Source: Paraburkholderia caledonica NBRC 102488 (GTDB lineage: Bacteria; Pseudomonadota; Gammaproteobacteria; Burkholderiales; Burkholderiaceae). From it: a DNA stretch of 64,000 nt. This document shows positions 26,740 to 35,655 of this stretch, one piece after another (the first letter of the stretch is position 1; every line of letters starts with the position of its first letter). The position numbers and the translations under genes were made by a program. The notes beneath the pieces were generated by a model. The model made no database searches and had not been told where the DNA came from. It saw only the letters and a program-made list of their open reading frames with translations. The DNA lies in contig NZ_BAYE01000013.1 of NCBI RefSeq assembly GCF_000685095.1, positions 1 through 64,000 of the forward strand. Direction: 5' to 3'.

Positions 26740-27750
26740 ATGACCGAACAGAATGGCGATCTCGTGCTCGTGACCGGCGCATCCGGCTTTGTCGGCTCGT
26801 CGGTGGCGCGCATCGCGCAACAGAAGGGCTTCAAGGTGCGTGTACTGGTGCGCGCCACCAGCCCGCGTCAGAACCTCGAGTCGCTCGACGCGGAAATCGT
26901 CGTGGGCGATATGCGCGACGAAGCGTCCATGCGCAACGCGCTGCGCGGCGTGCGCTATCTGCTGCACGTTGCCGCCGATTACCGGCTGTGGGCGCCGGAC
27001 CCGAGCGAAATCGAACGCTCGAATCTGGAAGGCACCGAGGCGACCATGCGCGCGGCGCTGAAAGAAGGCGTCGAGCGCATCGTGTACACAAGCAGCGTGG
27101 CCACGCTCAAGGTGACGAGCGCCGGCAATTCAGCCGACGAAACATCGCCGCTCAAAGCCGATCAGGCCATTGGCGTCTACAAGCGCAGCAAGGTGCTGGC
27201 CGAGCGCGCGGTGGAACGCATGATCGCCGAAGACGGCCTGCCGGCGGTGATCGTCAACCCGTCCACGCCCATTGGCCCGCGCGACGTCAAGCCGACGCCG
27301 ACCGGGCGCATCATCGTGGAAGCGGCCCTCGGCAAGATTCCCGCTTTCGTCGACACGGGGCTGAACCTCGTGCACGTGGACGACGTCGCAGCCGGGCACT
27401 TTCTGGCGCTGGAGCGCGGCAAGATCGGCGAACGCTATATTCTCGGCGGCGAAAATTTGCCGCTTCAACAGATGCTTGCGGACATCGCGGCACTCACCGG
27501 TCGCAAGGCGCCCACCATCAGCTTGCCGCGCTGGCCGCTTTACCCGCTCGCGATGGGTGCAGAAGCGGTCGCGAAGTTCACGAAGCGCGAACCGTTCGTC
27601 ACCGTTGACGGATTGAAGATGTCGAAGAACAAGATGTACTTCAGTTCGGCCAAGGCGGAACGCGAACTGGGCTACCGGGCGCGTCCGTATCGCGAGGGCC
27701 TGAGCGATGCGCTCGACTGGTTCCGGCATGCGGGCTATCTCAAGCCGTAG
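26740..27750 (+). CDS. hpnA: Hopanoid-associated sugar epimerase HpnA
   Basis: This 336-aa extended SDR has TGASGFVGSSVAR (NAD site, residues 13-25), YTSSVATL, and the catalytic Y and K in GVYKRSKVLAE. HpnA proteins are linked to hopanoid gene clusters and are thought to act on the sugar part of the side chain. It is the first of the hopanoid genes in this window, which run to 41.7 kb in several transcription units. It is followed by a hypothetical gene in the same direction. Confidence 0.9.
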   Translation: MTEQNGDLVLVTGASGFVGSSVARIAQQKGFKVRVLVRATSPRQNLESLDAEIVVGDMRDEASMRNALRGVRYLLHVAADYRLWAPDPSEIERSNLEGTEATMRAALKEGVERIVYTSSVATLKVTSAGNSADETSPLKADQAIGVYKRSKVLAERAVERMIAEDGLPAVIVNPSTPIGPRDVKPTPTGRIIVEAALGKIPAFVDTGLNLVHVDDVAAGHFLALERGKIGERYILGGENLPLQQMLADIAALTGRKAPTISLPRWPLYPLAMGAEAVAKFTKREPFVTVDGLKMSKNKMYFSSAKAERELGYRARPYREGLSDALDWFRHAGYLKP

Positions 27751-27842
27751 CGCGAGCATTTTGTTACAACGTCGCTGTATTTGCGGAAGGTAAAGCCTAC
27801 GCGCAGCAGTTAAAATCGCGGGTCTTACCAGAGAAATCTCGC

Positions 27843-28391
27843 ATGAACCTTCACGAACAGCTCGGCGCGCTCGAAGTGGGCGTCGATCAGCTCATTCAGG
27901 CTGTCGTGGCCCCGCAGGCCCAAAGCATCCCCGAGACACGCAACCAGGCTGACGCGCAGCACGCGCCGGCTGAACAGGCCGTGCCGGACGTCGAATCGGA
28001 AACGGTCGAGGTTCAAGCCCAAGCCCAAGCCGACGCCGCGGTCAGCGAAGCCGCTGCGCCCCCGGCTCTGCCCACGCTGGAAATCAACCGCCCGGCGCAG
28101 AATGAAATCACCATGACCATCGGCGGCCAGACCGTCGCATTGCGCGCCGAGCAGATCGGCCAGCTCATCGAGGAACTGTCGAACGCGCGCGCCTCGATGA
28201 CACCCGAACCTCCTCCGGGCATCCCGCCGGGCTGGCGTTTCGTGTCGACGAAAAATCCGGTCATGGCCGTGCAAAAGCAGTCGAACGGCGACCGTTTGCT
28301 GGTATTGCGCCATACCGGTCACGGCTGGGTGCCGTTTACGTTTTCACCGGACATGGTGATTCAGCTCTATATGCTGCTTACAAAGGGCTAA
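27843..28391 (+). CDS. Hypothetical protein in the hopanoid region
   Basis: This 182-aa soluble protein has an N-terminal helical segment, then a Gln/Ala/Glu-rich linker (about residues 35-75), then a compact C-terminal part with GGQTVALRAEQIGQLIEELSNARASM and the PPGIPPGWRFVSTKNPVMAVQ stretch. No family is recognised. It lies between hpnA and hpnB and ends in a strong bidirectional terminator. Confidence 0.7.
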   Translation: MNLHEQLGALEVGVDQLIQAVVAPQAQSIPETRNQADAQHAPAEQAVPDVESETVEVQAQAQADAAVSEAAAPPALPTLEINRPAQNEITMTIGGQTVALRAEQIGQLIEELSNARASMTPEPPPGIPPGWRFVSTKNPVMAVQKQSNGDRLLVLRHTGHGWVPFTFSPDMVIQLYMLLTKG

Positions 28392-28394
28392 AAG

Positions 28395-28420
28395 AAAAGC
28401 GGCGCAATGCGCCGCTTTTT
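28395..28420. terminator. Bidirectional rho-independent terminator
   Basis: An 11-bp stem AAAAGCGGCGC/GCGCCGCTTTT closes on a three-base loop, with Ts at both ends in the respective directions. It sits between the convergent hypothetical gene and hpnB. Confidence 0.9.
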
Positions 28421-28435
28421 CGTTACTGCTTTGCG

Positions 28436-29617
28436 TCAACGTTCCTGCATGGGCGCCTGAACCCGCGCCTTCCACTGCCCGCCCTTGCCACGCCAGTAGC
28501 GCACCGCCGACGCAAACGTCGCCCCCACGTAAAACAGCGCGATAAGCGGCAGAAACGGCGCCCATAGCGGCGAGCGACGGTAATAGCTCAACATTGGCGC
28601 ATACGCGCAGCACATGGCCGCCCACGCGAGCCAGGCGGGCCAGCCCGTTGGTCCGAGCACGATAGCGGCGACCGGCGGCATCAGATAGATGATCGTCATG
28701 CCGGCAAGCGTGCCCGCCAGCAGCAGCGGCGAATAGCGCAACTGCGTGAACGCGGTGCGCGCAATCATGTTCCAGATGTCGCGCCAGCTATCGTAAGGAC
28801 GCAACGACACGCTTCGCGCCGCCACGTCGAGCCGGATTGGGTGACGCCCGGTGCCGCGATGCTTGATGCGCGCCGCGAGGCTGCAATCGTCGATTAGCGC
28901 GGCCCGGATCGATTCAATGCCGCCGGCTTCCTCCAGCGCGCTGCGACGCACGAGCATGCAGCCGCCTGCCGCAGCCGCGGTGCGATTGCGGGGATTGTTG
29001 ACCCATGCGAACGGATAAAGCTTCGCGAAGAAGAACACGAAGGCCGGAATAAGCGCTTTCTCCCAGAATGAGTCGCAGCGCAGCCGCACCATCAGGGAGA
29101 CGAGATCGCGCTTCTCAGCGTCGGCACGGACGACGAGCTGCGTGACGGCCTCCGCGGGATGACCGATATCGGCGTCCGTCAGCAACAAAAAGTCGGCCGG
29201 CAAGCCGAGCGTGCGTACCGCCTCGATGCCTTGCGACTGCGCCCACACCTTGCCGGACCACCCCGGCGGCAGCGGCTTCGCGCTCAGCACGGTCAAACGG
29301 TCCGGGCATTGCAGCTGCAGCGCGGCTGCGCGGGCAGCGTCGGCGGTGCCGTCGGTGCTGTGGTCGTCGACCACGATCACGTGAAATTCGCCGGGGTAAT
29401 CCTGCTGAAGCAGCGTCGTAACGGCCTGTGCAATAACATCGACCTCATTGCGGGCAGGCACTACGGCGGCCACGCCGGGCCATGTGCTACGCGCTTCGGG
29501 CGTGAGCGGCGCGGCGGGACGCGCGCGCCAGAAGCCGCCGCGGGCGAACAGCAGCACGATCCAGATCAGCAAGGACAAACAGGAAAGGAAAAACAGAATC
29601 ACCGCCATCAACCCCAT
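28436..29617 (-). CDS. hpnB: Hopene-associated glycosyltransferase HpnB
   Basis: This 393-aa family 2 glycosyltransferase is anchored by an N-terminal membrane helix (residues 4-24) and three C-terminal helices. The nucleotide-sugar site has VVPARNEVDVI and VVDDHSTDGT, and the metal-binding DXD is LLTDADIGH. The QXXRW-like acceptor region is less clear. HpnB is known only from hopanoid gene clusters. It is transcribed alone, away from ispH. Confidence 0.88.
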   Translation of the reverse strand: MGLMAVILFFLSCLSLLIWIVLLFARGGFWRARPAAPLTPEARSTWPGVAAVVPARNEVDVIAQAVTTLLQQDYPGEFHVIVVDDHSTDGTADAARAAALQLQCPDRLTVLSAKPLPPGWSGKVWAQSQGIEAVRTLGLPADFLLLTDADIGHPAEAVTQLVVRADAEKRDLVSLMVRLRCDSFWEKALIPAFVFFFAKLYPFAWVNNPRNRTAAAAGGCMLVRRSALEEAGGIESIRAALIDDCSLAARIKHRGTGRHPIRLDVAARSVSLRPYDSWRDIWNMIARTAFTQLRYSPLLLAGTLAGMTIIYLMPPVAAIVLGPTGWPAWLAWAAMCCAYAPMLSYYRRSPLWAPFLPLIALFYVGATFASAVRYWRGKGGQWKARVQAPMQER

Positions 29618-29956
29618 TAAGCGTTACCCTCGATTCGCAGCAAGCGTCGGCCATTTTTGTATTGCGAGGCGCGAGCGCTTCACAGGACGACGTAGTTTAA
29701 GGGTTCCGCCAGAGCGGTGCAGCGTGCAATTTTTGCCACCTGAGTTGTGCGGGGTGAAGGGCATGTGCCGCGTGCGCCCAACACTGTAGCGGCCCCGGCA
29801 AAGCAAAGCTGGCGTGATAGCGTTAGAATGCGCGTTTGGTTTTGCTGTACCGGCACGTCGCCGGGGCTCAAGACGTCAACTAATTAGATGGTCGCGGCGA
29901 TAAAGTCAGAATTTCCGACTTGCTCGAAACCCGCGTCAGTCGGAGTCCGCCAACTT
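29618..29956. other. Divergent intergenic region hpnB/ispH
   Basis: This 339-base gap holds no gene. A TAGAAT -10-like element near 29825 could serve ispH-hpnH, but no matching -35 box is convincing. Confidence 0.35.
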
Positions 29957-30901
29957 ATGCGAGTCATCCTTGCCCAACCCCGCGGCTTTTGTGCGGGCGT
30001 TGTTCGTGCGATCGAGATTGTCGATCGGGCGCTGCAGCAGCACGGCGCGCCTGTGTATGTACGCCACGAAATTGTCCACAATCGTCACGTGGTCGATAAT
30101 CTGCGCCAGAAAGGCGCGCGTTTCGTCGAAGAACTCGATGAAGTGCCGCAAGGCGCCGTGGCAATCTTCAGCGCTCACGGCGTTGCTCAAACGGTTGAGC
30201 GCGACGCGGAAGCCCGCGGTCTCGACGTGCTCGACGCAACGTGCCCGCTCGTCACCAAGGTGCACGTGCAAGGGCGTCAATATGTGAGCGCCGGGCGCAC
30301 GCTGATTCTGATCGGCCATGCCGGGCATCCGGAAGTGGAAGGCACGATCGGCCAGATCCCGGGCAAGGTGCTGCTGGTGCAGAGCGAAGCCGAAGTCGAG
30401 CATCTGCAACTGCCGGTCGATACGCCGCTCGCGTACGTCACGCAGACCACGCTGTCGGTGGACGACACACGTGGCATTATCGACGCCTTGCAGCGCCGCT
30501 TCACCGACATCGTCGGCCCCGACACGCGGGACATCTGCTATGCGACGCAAAACCGCCAGGCCGCGGTGCGCGAGTTGAGCAAGCAGGTGGACGTGCTTCT
30601 GGTGGTGGGCGCAACAAACAGTTCGAACTCGAACCGGCTGCGGGAAATCGGCAGCGAAAGCGGCGTGGCGAGCTATCTCGTCGCCGACGGTTCAGAAGTG
30701 AAGCCGGAATGGTTTGCGAATGCGCAGACCATCGGCATCACGGCCGGCGCTTCGGCGCCGGAAGAAATGGTCAGAAACGTAATCGATGCGCTAAGCGCAA
30801 TGGGGCCCGTCGATGTCACGACGATGGCGGGCCGTGAAGAGAAGGTTGAATTCAAGTTGCCATCGAAGCTGATGCAACCACTCGCCGCACGCGAAGTTTA
30901 A
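29957..30901 (+). CDS. ispH: 4-hydroxy-3-methylbut-2-enyl diphosphate reductase
   Basis: This 314-aa [4Fe-4S] enzyme makes IPP and DMAPP in the last step of the MEP isoprenoid pathway. The cluster cysteines C12 (GFCAGV), C96 (DATCPLV) and C194 (DICYAT) are all present, as is the proton-relay motif VVGATNSSNSNRL. The start MRVILAQPRG matches the family. Its stop is followed after 10 bases by hpnH, so it supplies isoprenoid precursor in the same transcript as hopanoid modification; it is likely an additional ispH copy. Confidence 0.95.
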   Translation: MRVILAQPRGFCAGVVRAIEIVDRALQQHGAPVYVRHEIVHNRHVVDNLRQKGARFVEELDEVPQGAVAIFSAHGVAQTVERDAEARGLDVLDATCPLVTKVHVQGRQYVSAGRTLILIGHAGHPEVEGTIGQIPGKVLLVQSEAEVEHLQLPVDTPLAYVTQTTLSVDDTRGIIDALQRRFTDIVGPDTRDICYATQNRQAAVRELSKQVDVLLVVGATNSSNSNRLREIGSESGVASYLVADGSEVKPEWFANAQTIGITAGASAPEEMVRNVIDALSAMGPVDVTTMAGREEKVEFKLPSKLMQPLAAREV

Positions 30902-30911
30902 GGAGGACGTC

Positions 30912-32066
30912 TTGTCTATTCCGCTGCTACAGAAAGTCCGGGTCGGCGCATACATCATGCGTCAGCACCTCTCCGGCAACAAACGCTACCCGCTCGCCCT
31001 GATGCTGGAGCCGCTGTTCCGCTGCAATCTCGCCTGCAATGGCTGCGGCAAGATCGACTATCCGGACCCCATCCTGAATCAGCGTCTGTCGCTGGAAGAA
31101 TGCCTTGGCGCCGTCGACGAATGCGGCGCCCCGGTGGTGTCGATTGCAGGCGGCGAACCGCTCCTGCACAAGGAAATGCCGCAGATCGTGAAGGGCATCA
31201 TCGCGCGTAAGAAGTTCGTGTACCTGTGTACGAACGCGCTGCTGATGGAAAAGAAGATGGACGACTACGAGCCGAATCCGTACTTCGTGTGGTCGGTTCA
31301 CCTGGACGGCGATCAGCAGATGCACGACCATTCGGTGTCGCAAGACGGCGTGTACGACAAGGCGGTCGCGGCCATCAAGGAAGCGAAGCGCCGCGGTTTC
31401 CGCGTGAACATCAACTGCACGCTGTTTAACGACGCGGTGCCGGAGCGCGTTGCCGCTTTCTTCGACACGGTCGGGCCGATGGGCGTTGACGGCATCACGG
31501 TCTCGCCGGGTTATGCCTATGAGCGTGCGCCGGACCAGCAGCACTTCCTGAATCGCGACAAGACCAAACATCTGTTCCGCGAGATCTTCAAGCGCGGCAA
31601 CAATGGCAAGAACTGGTCGTTCAGCCAGTCGGCCATGTTCCTCGACTTCCTCGCCGGCAATCAGACCTACGAATGCACGCCTTGGGGCAACCCGGCGCGT
31701 ACAGTGTTCGGCTGGCAAAAGCCGTGCTATCTGGTCGGCGAAGGTTACGTGAAGACCTTCAAGGAATTGATGGAGACCACGGACTGGGATAAGTACGGCA
31801 CGGGAAACTACGAAAAGTGCGCCGACTGCATGGTCCACTGCGGCTTTGAAGCCACGGCCGTGATGGATACGGTTGCGCATCCGCTGAAGGCATTGAAGGT
31901 CAGCCTGCGCGGCCCGAAGACTTCGGGCGCTTTCACCAAAGACATCCCGCTGGACAAGCAGCGCCCGGCTGAATACGTGTTCTCGCGCCATGTCGAGATC
32001 AAGCTCGAAGAGATCAAGGTGGCCGGCAAGGGCAACAAGGTGCAGACGGCTACGGCCGCGCACTGA
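30912..32066 (+). CDS. hpnH: Adenosyl-hopene transferase HpnH (radical SAM)
   Basis: This 384-aa radical SAM enzyme joins an adenosyl group to hopene, the first step of side-chain extension. The cluster motif is C38xxxC42xxC45 (CNLACNGC), and the C-terminal KCADCMVHCGFEA supplies extra cysteines. The start is TTG 30912 with AAGGAGG 7 bases upstream and only 10 bases from the ispH stop. It is followed by a strong terminator. Confidence 0.95.
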   Translation: MSIPLLQKVRVGAYIMRQHLSGNKRYPLALMLEPLFRCNLACNGCGKIDYPDPILNQRLSLEECLGAVDECGAPVVSIAGGEPLLHKEMPQIVKGIIARKKFVYLCTNALLMEKKMDDYEPNPYFVWSVHLDGDQQMHDHSVSQDGVYDKAVAAIKEAKRRGFRVNINCTLFNDAVPERVAAFFDTVGPMGVDGITVSPGYAYERAPDQQHFLNRDKTKHLFREIFKRGNNGKNWSFSQSAMFLDFLAGNQTYECTPWGNPARTVFGWQKPCYLVGEGYVKTFKELMETTDWDKYGTGNYEKCADCMVHCGFEATAVMDTVAHPLKALKVSLRGPKTSGAFTKDIPLDKQRPAEYVFSRHVEIKLEEIKVAGKGNKVQTATAAH

Positions 32067-32121
32067 GCGTCGAATCGGGCGGCCCTGCGCCGCTCCTGAA
32101 TCGCGCCGCATAACCACGCAT

Positions 32122-32160
32122 AAAAAAGCGCGGTGGCTTTTAAGGCCACCGCGCTTTTTC
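32122..32160. terminator. Bidirectional terminator hpnH/hpnM
   Basis: A perfect 10-bp stem GCGCGGTGGC/GCCACCGCGC with a 7-base loop is flanked by A and T runs. It separates the convergent hpnH and hpnM genes. Confidence 0.92.
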
Positions 32161-32208
32161 TTTTGCTGGTCTGCTCCTACCTCGCAGGCAATCGGCTTGC
32201 CGCTCCGG

Positions 32209-32814
32209 CTACCCGCCGCTGCGTGCGTTATGCGCGGTGAGGAACTTGATCAGGCCGTCGACTCCACCCTTGGAAAGCTGATCGGCGAACTGTGTCTGGT
32301 ACACCTGAATCAGCCATGCGCCCATCATATTGATGTCGTAGATCTTCCAGCCGGACGGGCCCTTGGTAAGCCGGTAGTCGATCGCGTCATCGCCGCCATT
32401 GCTAATCACGTGCGACTGCACTACGACGTCTTTCGCAGCGCCCGGTGCATTGGCCGGCGCGAACTTGAATTTGACGTCCTGGTCGCGCAACTGCGAAAGC
32501 GACGCAGCATAGGTGTGCACGAGAAGCAGCGTGAACTGCTCATAGAGCTGCTTTTGCTGCTCGGGCGTGGCGGTGCTCCATGCCTTGCCGACCGCGATGC
32601 GCGTAGTGCGCTGGAAGTCGGTTGCCGGCACGAAGCGCGTCTCGACCAGTTGCGTGATCTTGGCCATATCGCCGCCGCGAGCTTGCGGATCGGCCTTCAT
32701 CGCGGAGACCGTGCCTTCGACTGCACTTTTTACCACCGCGTCGGGCGCGCTTTGCGCATGGGCAGCCGTTGAGACTACGGCTGCGGCCAGAAAAGCAGAC
32801 AGATAACGTTTCAT
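32209..32814 (-). CDS. hpnM: HpnM, MlaC-like periplasmic lipid carrier
   Basis: This 201-aa periplasmic protein has a signal peptide (cleavage after AAHA-QS) and the MlaC/Ttg2D fold signatures VETRFVPATDFQRTTRIAVGKAWSTATPEQQKQLYEQF and GPSGWKIYDINMMGAWLIQVYQTQF. Its place next to hpnN makes it HpnM, the presumed carrier of hopanoids across the periplasm. It is divergent from hpnN, not co-transcribed with it. Confidence 0.88.
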   Translation of the reverse strand: MKRYLSAFLAAAVVSTAAHAQSAPDAVVKSAVEGTVSAMKADPQARGGDMAKITQLVETRFVPATDFQRTTRIAVGKAWSTATPEQQKQLYEQFTLLLVHTYAASLSQLRDQDVKFKFAPANAPGAAKDVVVQSHVISNGGDDAIDYRLTKGPSGWKIYDINMMGAWLIQVYQTQFADQLSKGGVDGLIKFLTAHNARSGG

Positions 32815-33037
32815 ACGCTGGACAAGACCCGTAAAGAGTGTGCGCCGCCGACCGGCAAGGTCGGGGCGAAAGCTGGATAGACCAGTATACCGACATTGCG
32901 TTCCCGCCCTTTCATGTTGCGCCGGGAGCCGCTTTTGCTACGCGCATTGCTGCCGAATACGATCCGGATTGCTCTGGCTCTGTATACTTGTGCACTTTCG
33001 TCAAAATGCCACCCGTGATAAGGCCAAGTTCGCCTAC

Positions 33038-35653
33038 ATGCTGAAGTCATCTATTGTTCGCCTCGTCGCCTATTCGGTGCGCCATCCGTTGCGGATCGTC
33101 GTGCTGTCGATCGTGCTCGCCGTGTTGAGCGGGATCTATGTCGCGCATCACTTCAAGATCAACACCGACATCAGCCGCCTCATCGAAACCGACAAGGAAT
33201 GGTCCACGCTCGAGCACGCGATGGACCAGGCCTTCCCTGATCGCGGCCAAACGGTGCTGGTCGTCGTGGAGGCGCGCGCGCCCGAGTTTGCCGACGCCGC
33301 AGCGAATGCGCTGACGGCGGCGCTCAAAGCCGAGCCGAAAGAATTCGTCGCGGTCTCGCAACCCGCCGGCGGGCCGTTCTTCGAACATAACGGTCTGCTT
33401 TTCCCGTCGACCGAAGAGGTCATGTCGACCACGTCGCAACTCGTGCAGTCGCGTCCGCTCGTGAACACGCTCGCGCACGACCCCAGCCTTACGGGACTTG
33501 CAGGCACGCTCACCACGAGCCTGCTGCTGCCGCTGCAGATCGGTCAGGTGAAGCTCTCCGACATGAGCCGCCTGTTGTCGCAAAGCGCCAACACGCTGGA
33601 CCTCGTACTGGCCGGCAAGCCCGCCGCTTTCTCGTGGCGCGCATTCGTCGACAAAAGCGCGGCGACCAATCCGGCGCGTGCGTTCGTGGTCGTGCAGCCG
33701 GTCGTGAACTACGATGCGCTCGAGCCGGGCGCAACCGCGTCGCAGGCGATTCGCGATACGGCGGCCTCGCTGCATCTGGACTCGCGTTATGGCGCCACCG
33801 TCCGTCTGACCGGCGAACAACCGCTCGCAGACGAAGAGTTTGCGTCAGTCAAAGACGGCGCGGTGCTCAACGGCATCGGCACGTTCGTCGTCGTGCTGGT
33901 CATTCTGTGGCTCGCGTTGCGCTCAGGACGCATGATCGCCGCAGTCTTCATCACGCTGTTCGTTGGACTCGCAATCACCGCCGCGCTCGGCCTCATGATG
34001 GTCGGCGCGCTGAACATGATCTCGGTTGCGTTCATGGTGCTGTTCGTCGGGCTGGGCGTCGATTTCGGCGTGCAGTTCGGCGTCAAGTATCGCGAGGAGC
34101 GCAATCGCGACGACCGTCTCTCGGCCGCGCTTGCTCATACCGCGCACAGTATCGGCGTGCCGCTTACGCTCGCCGCGGTTGCGGTCGCGTTGAGCTTCTT
34201 CTCGTTCCTGCCAACCGCGTACCGCGGCGTGTCGGAGTTGGGTGAGATCGCCGGCGTCGGCATGTTCGTCGCGTATCTGACAAACATGACACTGCTGCCC
34301 GCGTTGCTGAAGATCTTCAACCCGCCGGGCGAAGCCGCGTCGCCGGGTTTCAAGCAACTGGCACCCGTCGACGACTTTCTTGCCCATCATCGCAAGCCCG
34401 TGTTGATCGGCACGCTGATCGTCGTGATCGGCGCAACGCCGTTGCTCACGCGTTTGCACTTCGACTTCAATCCGCTGCATCTGAAAGACCCGCATACCGA
34501 GTCGATGGCCACGCTACTGTCGCTGAAGGATTCGCCCGAGGCCGCGGTGAACAACGTGCATGTGCTCGCGCCCTCGCTTGCCGACGCCGATCGCATGGCC
34601 GAGCGGTTGCGCGCGTTGCCCGAAGTGGGCCGCGTCACTACTCTGGACACCTTCGTTCCCGCGCAGCAGCAACAAAAGATGATGCTGATCGCAAGCGCCG
34701 CGCAGCAATTGCTGCCCGCGCTGCAACAGCAACCCGCGCCACAGGCCACGGACGCCGTGCGCGTCGCCGCGCTCAAGCGCGCGTCGAATCAACTTTCTCT
34801 CGCCGCCGAAGATCATCCGGGTCCAGGCGCCGCCGAAGCGCAACATCTGTCGGTCACGCTGCAAAAGCTCGCCGCGGCCGACGCCGCCACGCGCGACCGC
34901 GCGGAACACGCGATGTCGGAGCCTTTGCGCATTGCGCTCAAGCAGTTGGAGAACCTCCTGCAGCCGACCGAGATCACGCGGGACAATCTGCCGAAGGAAA
35001 TCTCGAAGGGCTGGGTGTCGAAGGACGGCCGCGCCCTCGTCGACATTGCGCCGAAGGTGAAGCCGGGCGCCGATCCGAACGACGACGCCACGCTCGCCCG
35101 CTTCGCCCATGCTGTGAAAAAGGCCGAGCCCGGCGCGATTGGCGGCCCGATCTCGATCCTTCATTCCGCGGATACGATCATCAAGGCGTTCTTGCAGGCG
35201 GCGGGCTGGGCGCTGCTGTCCATCGCGATCCTGCTGTGGATCGCGCTGCGGCGCGTTGGCGACATGCTGCGAACGCTCGTTCCGCTGCTTGTGTCGGCGC
35301 TCGTCACGCTCGAGTTGTGCGTGGTGTTCGGCATGCCGCTGAACTTCGCAAATATCATTGCGTTGCCGCTGATGCTCGGCGTCGGCGTGGCGTTCAAGAT
35401 TTACTTCGTGATGGCGTGGCGCAACGGGCAGACCGGCCTGTTGCAGTCGAGCCTGACGCACGCGGTGTTGTTCAGCGCGGCGACTACGGCGACGGCGTTC
35501 GGCAGCCTCTGGCTATCGCATCATCCGGGCACGTCCAGCATGGGCCGCTTGCTGGCGCTGTCGCTGTTTTGCACGCTCATCGGTGCAGTGGTTTTCCAAC
35601 CCGTGCTGATGGGCAAGCCGCGCCCACGTCGCGCGAAGCACAAAGGAATATAA
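33038..35653 (+). CDS. hpnN: HpnN, hopanoid-transporting RND/MMPL protein
   Basis: This 871-aa inner-membrane protein has two halves, each with one membrane helix, a periplasmic domain and a bundle of helices (about 280-420 and 720-860). Motifs include NTDISRLIETDKEW near residue 45 and FVGLGVDFGVQFGVKYREER in the transmembrane bundle. HpnN is needed to move hopanoids to the outer membrane in Rhodopseudomonas and Burkholderia. ATG 33038 is preferred; the frame is open 66 codons further left without a ribosome site. It is followed after 2 bases by the MlaA-like lipoprotein. Confidence 0.9.
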   Translation: MLKSSIVRLVAYSVRHPLRIVVLSIVLAVLSGIYVAHHFKINTDISRLIETDKEWSTLEHAMDQAFPDRGQTVLVVVEARAPEFADAAANALTAALKAEPKEFVAVSQPAGGPFFEHNGLLFPSTEEVMSTTSQLVQSRPLVNTLAHDPSLTGLAGTLTTSLLLPLQIGQVKLSDMSRLLSQSANTLDLVLAGKPAAFSWRAFVDKSAATNPARAFVVVQPVVNYDALEPGATASQAIRDTAASLHLDSRYGATVRLTGEQPLADEEFASVKDGAVLNGIGTFVVVLVILWLALRSGRMIAAVFITLFVGLAITAALGLMMVGALNMISVAFMVLFVGLGVDFGVQFGVKYREERNRDDRLSAALAHTAHSIGVPLTLAAVAVALSFFSFLPTAYRGVSELGEIAGVGMFVAYLTNMTLLPALLKIFNPPGEAASPGFKQLAPVDDFLAHHRKPVLIGTLIVVIGATPLLTRLHFDFNPLHLKDPHTESMATLLSLKDSPEAAVNNVHVLAPSLADADRMAERLRALPEVGRVTTLDTFVPAQQQQKMMLIASAAQQLLPALQQQPAPQATDAVRVAALKRASNQLSLAAEDHPGPGAAEAQHLSVTLQKLAAADAATRDRAEHAMSEPLRIALKQLENLLQPTEITRDNLPKEISKGWVSKDGRALVDIAPKVKPGADPNDDATLARFAHAVKKAEPGAIGGPISILHSADTIIKAFLQAAGWALLSIAILLWIALRRVGDMLRTLVPLLVSALVTLELCVVFGMPLNFANIIALPLMLGVGVAFKIYFVMAWRNGQTGLLQSSLTHAVLFSAATTATAFGSLWLSHHPGTSSMGRLLALSLFCTLIGAVVFQPVLMGKPRPRRAKHKGI

Positions 35654-35655
35654 GC

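Noticed and set aside
26263..26967. 234-codon form of the acylphosphatase
   Set aside because: The N-terminal part is antisense to hpnA; ATG 26556 with its ribosome site gives the normal 97-residue enzyme.
30927..32117. 396-codon open frame on the minus strand
   Set aside because: It is antisense to hpnH, which has full catalytic motifs.
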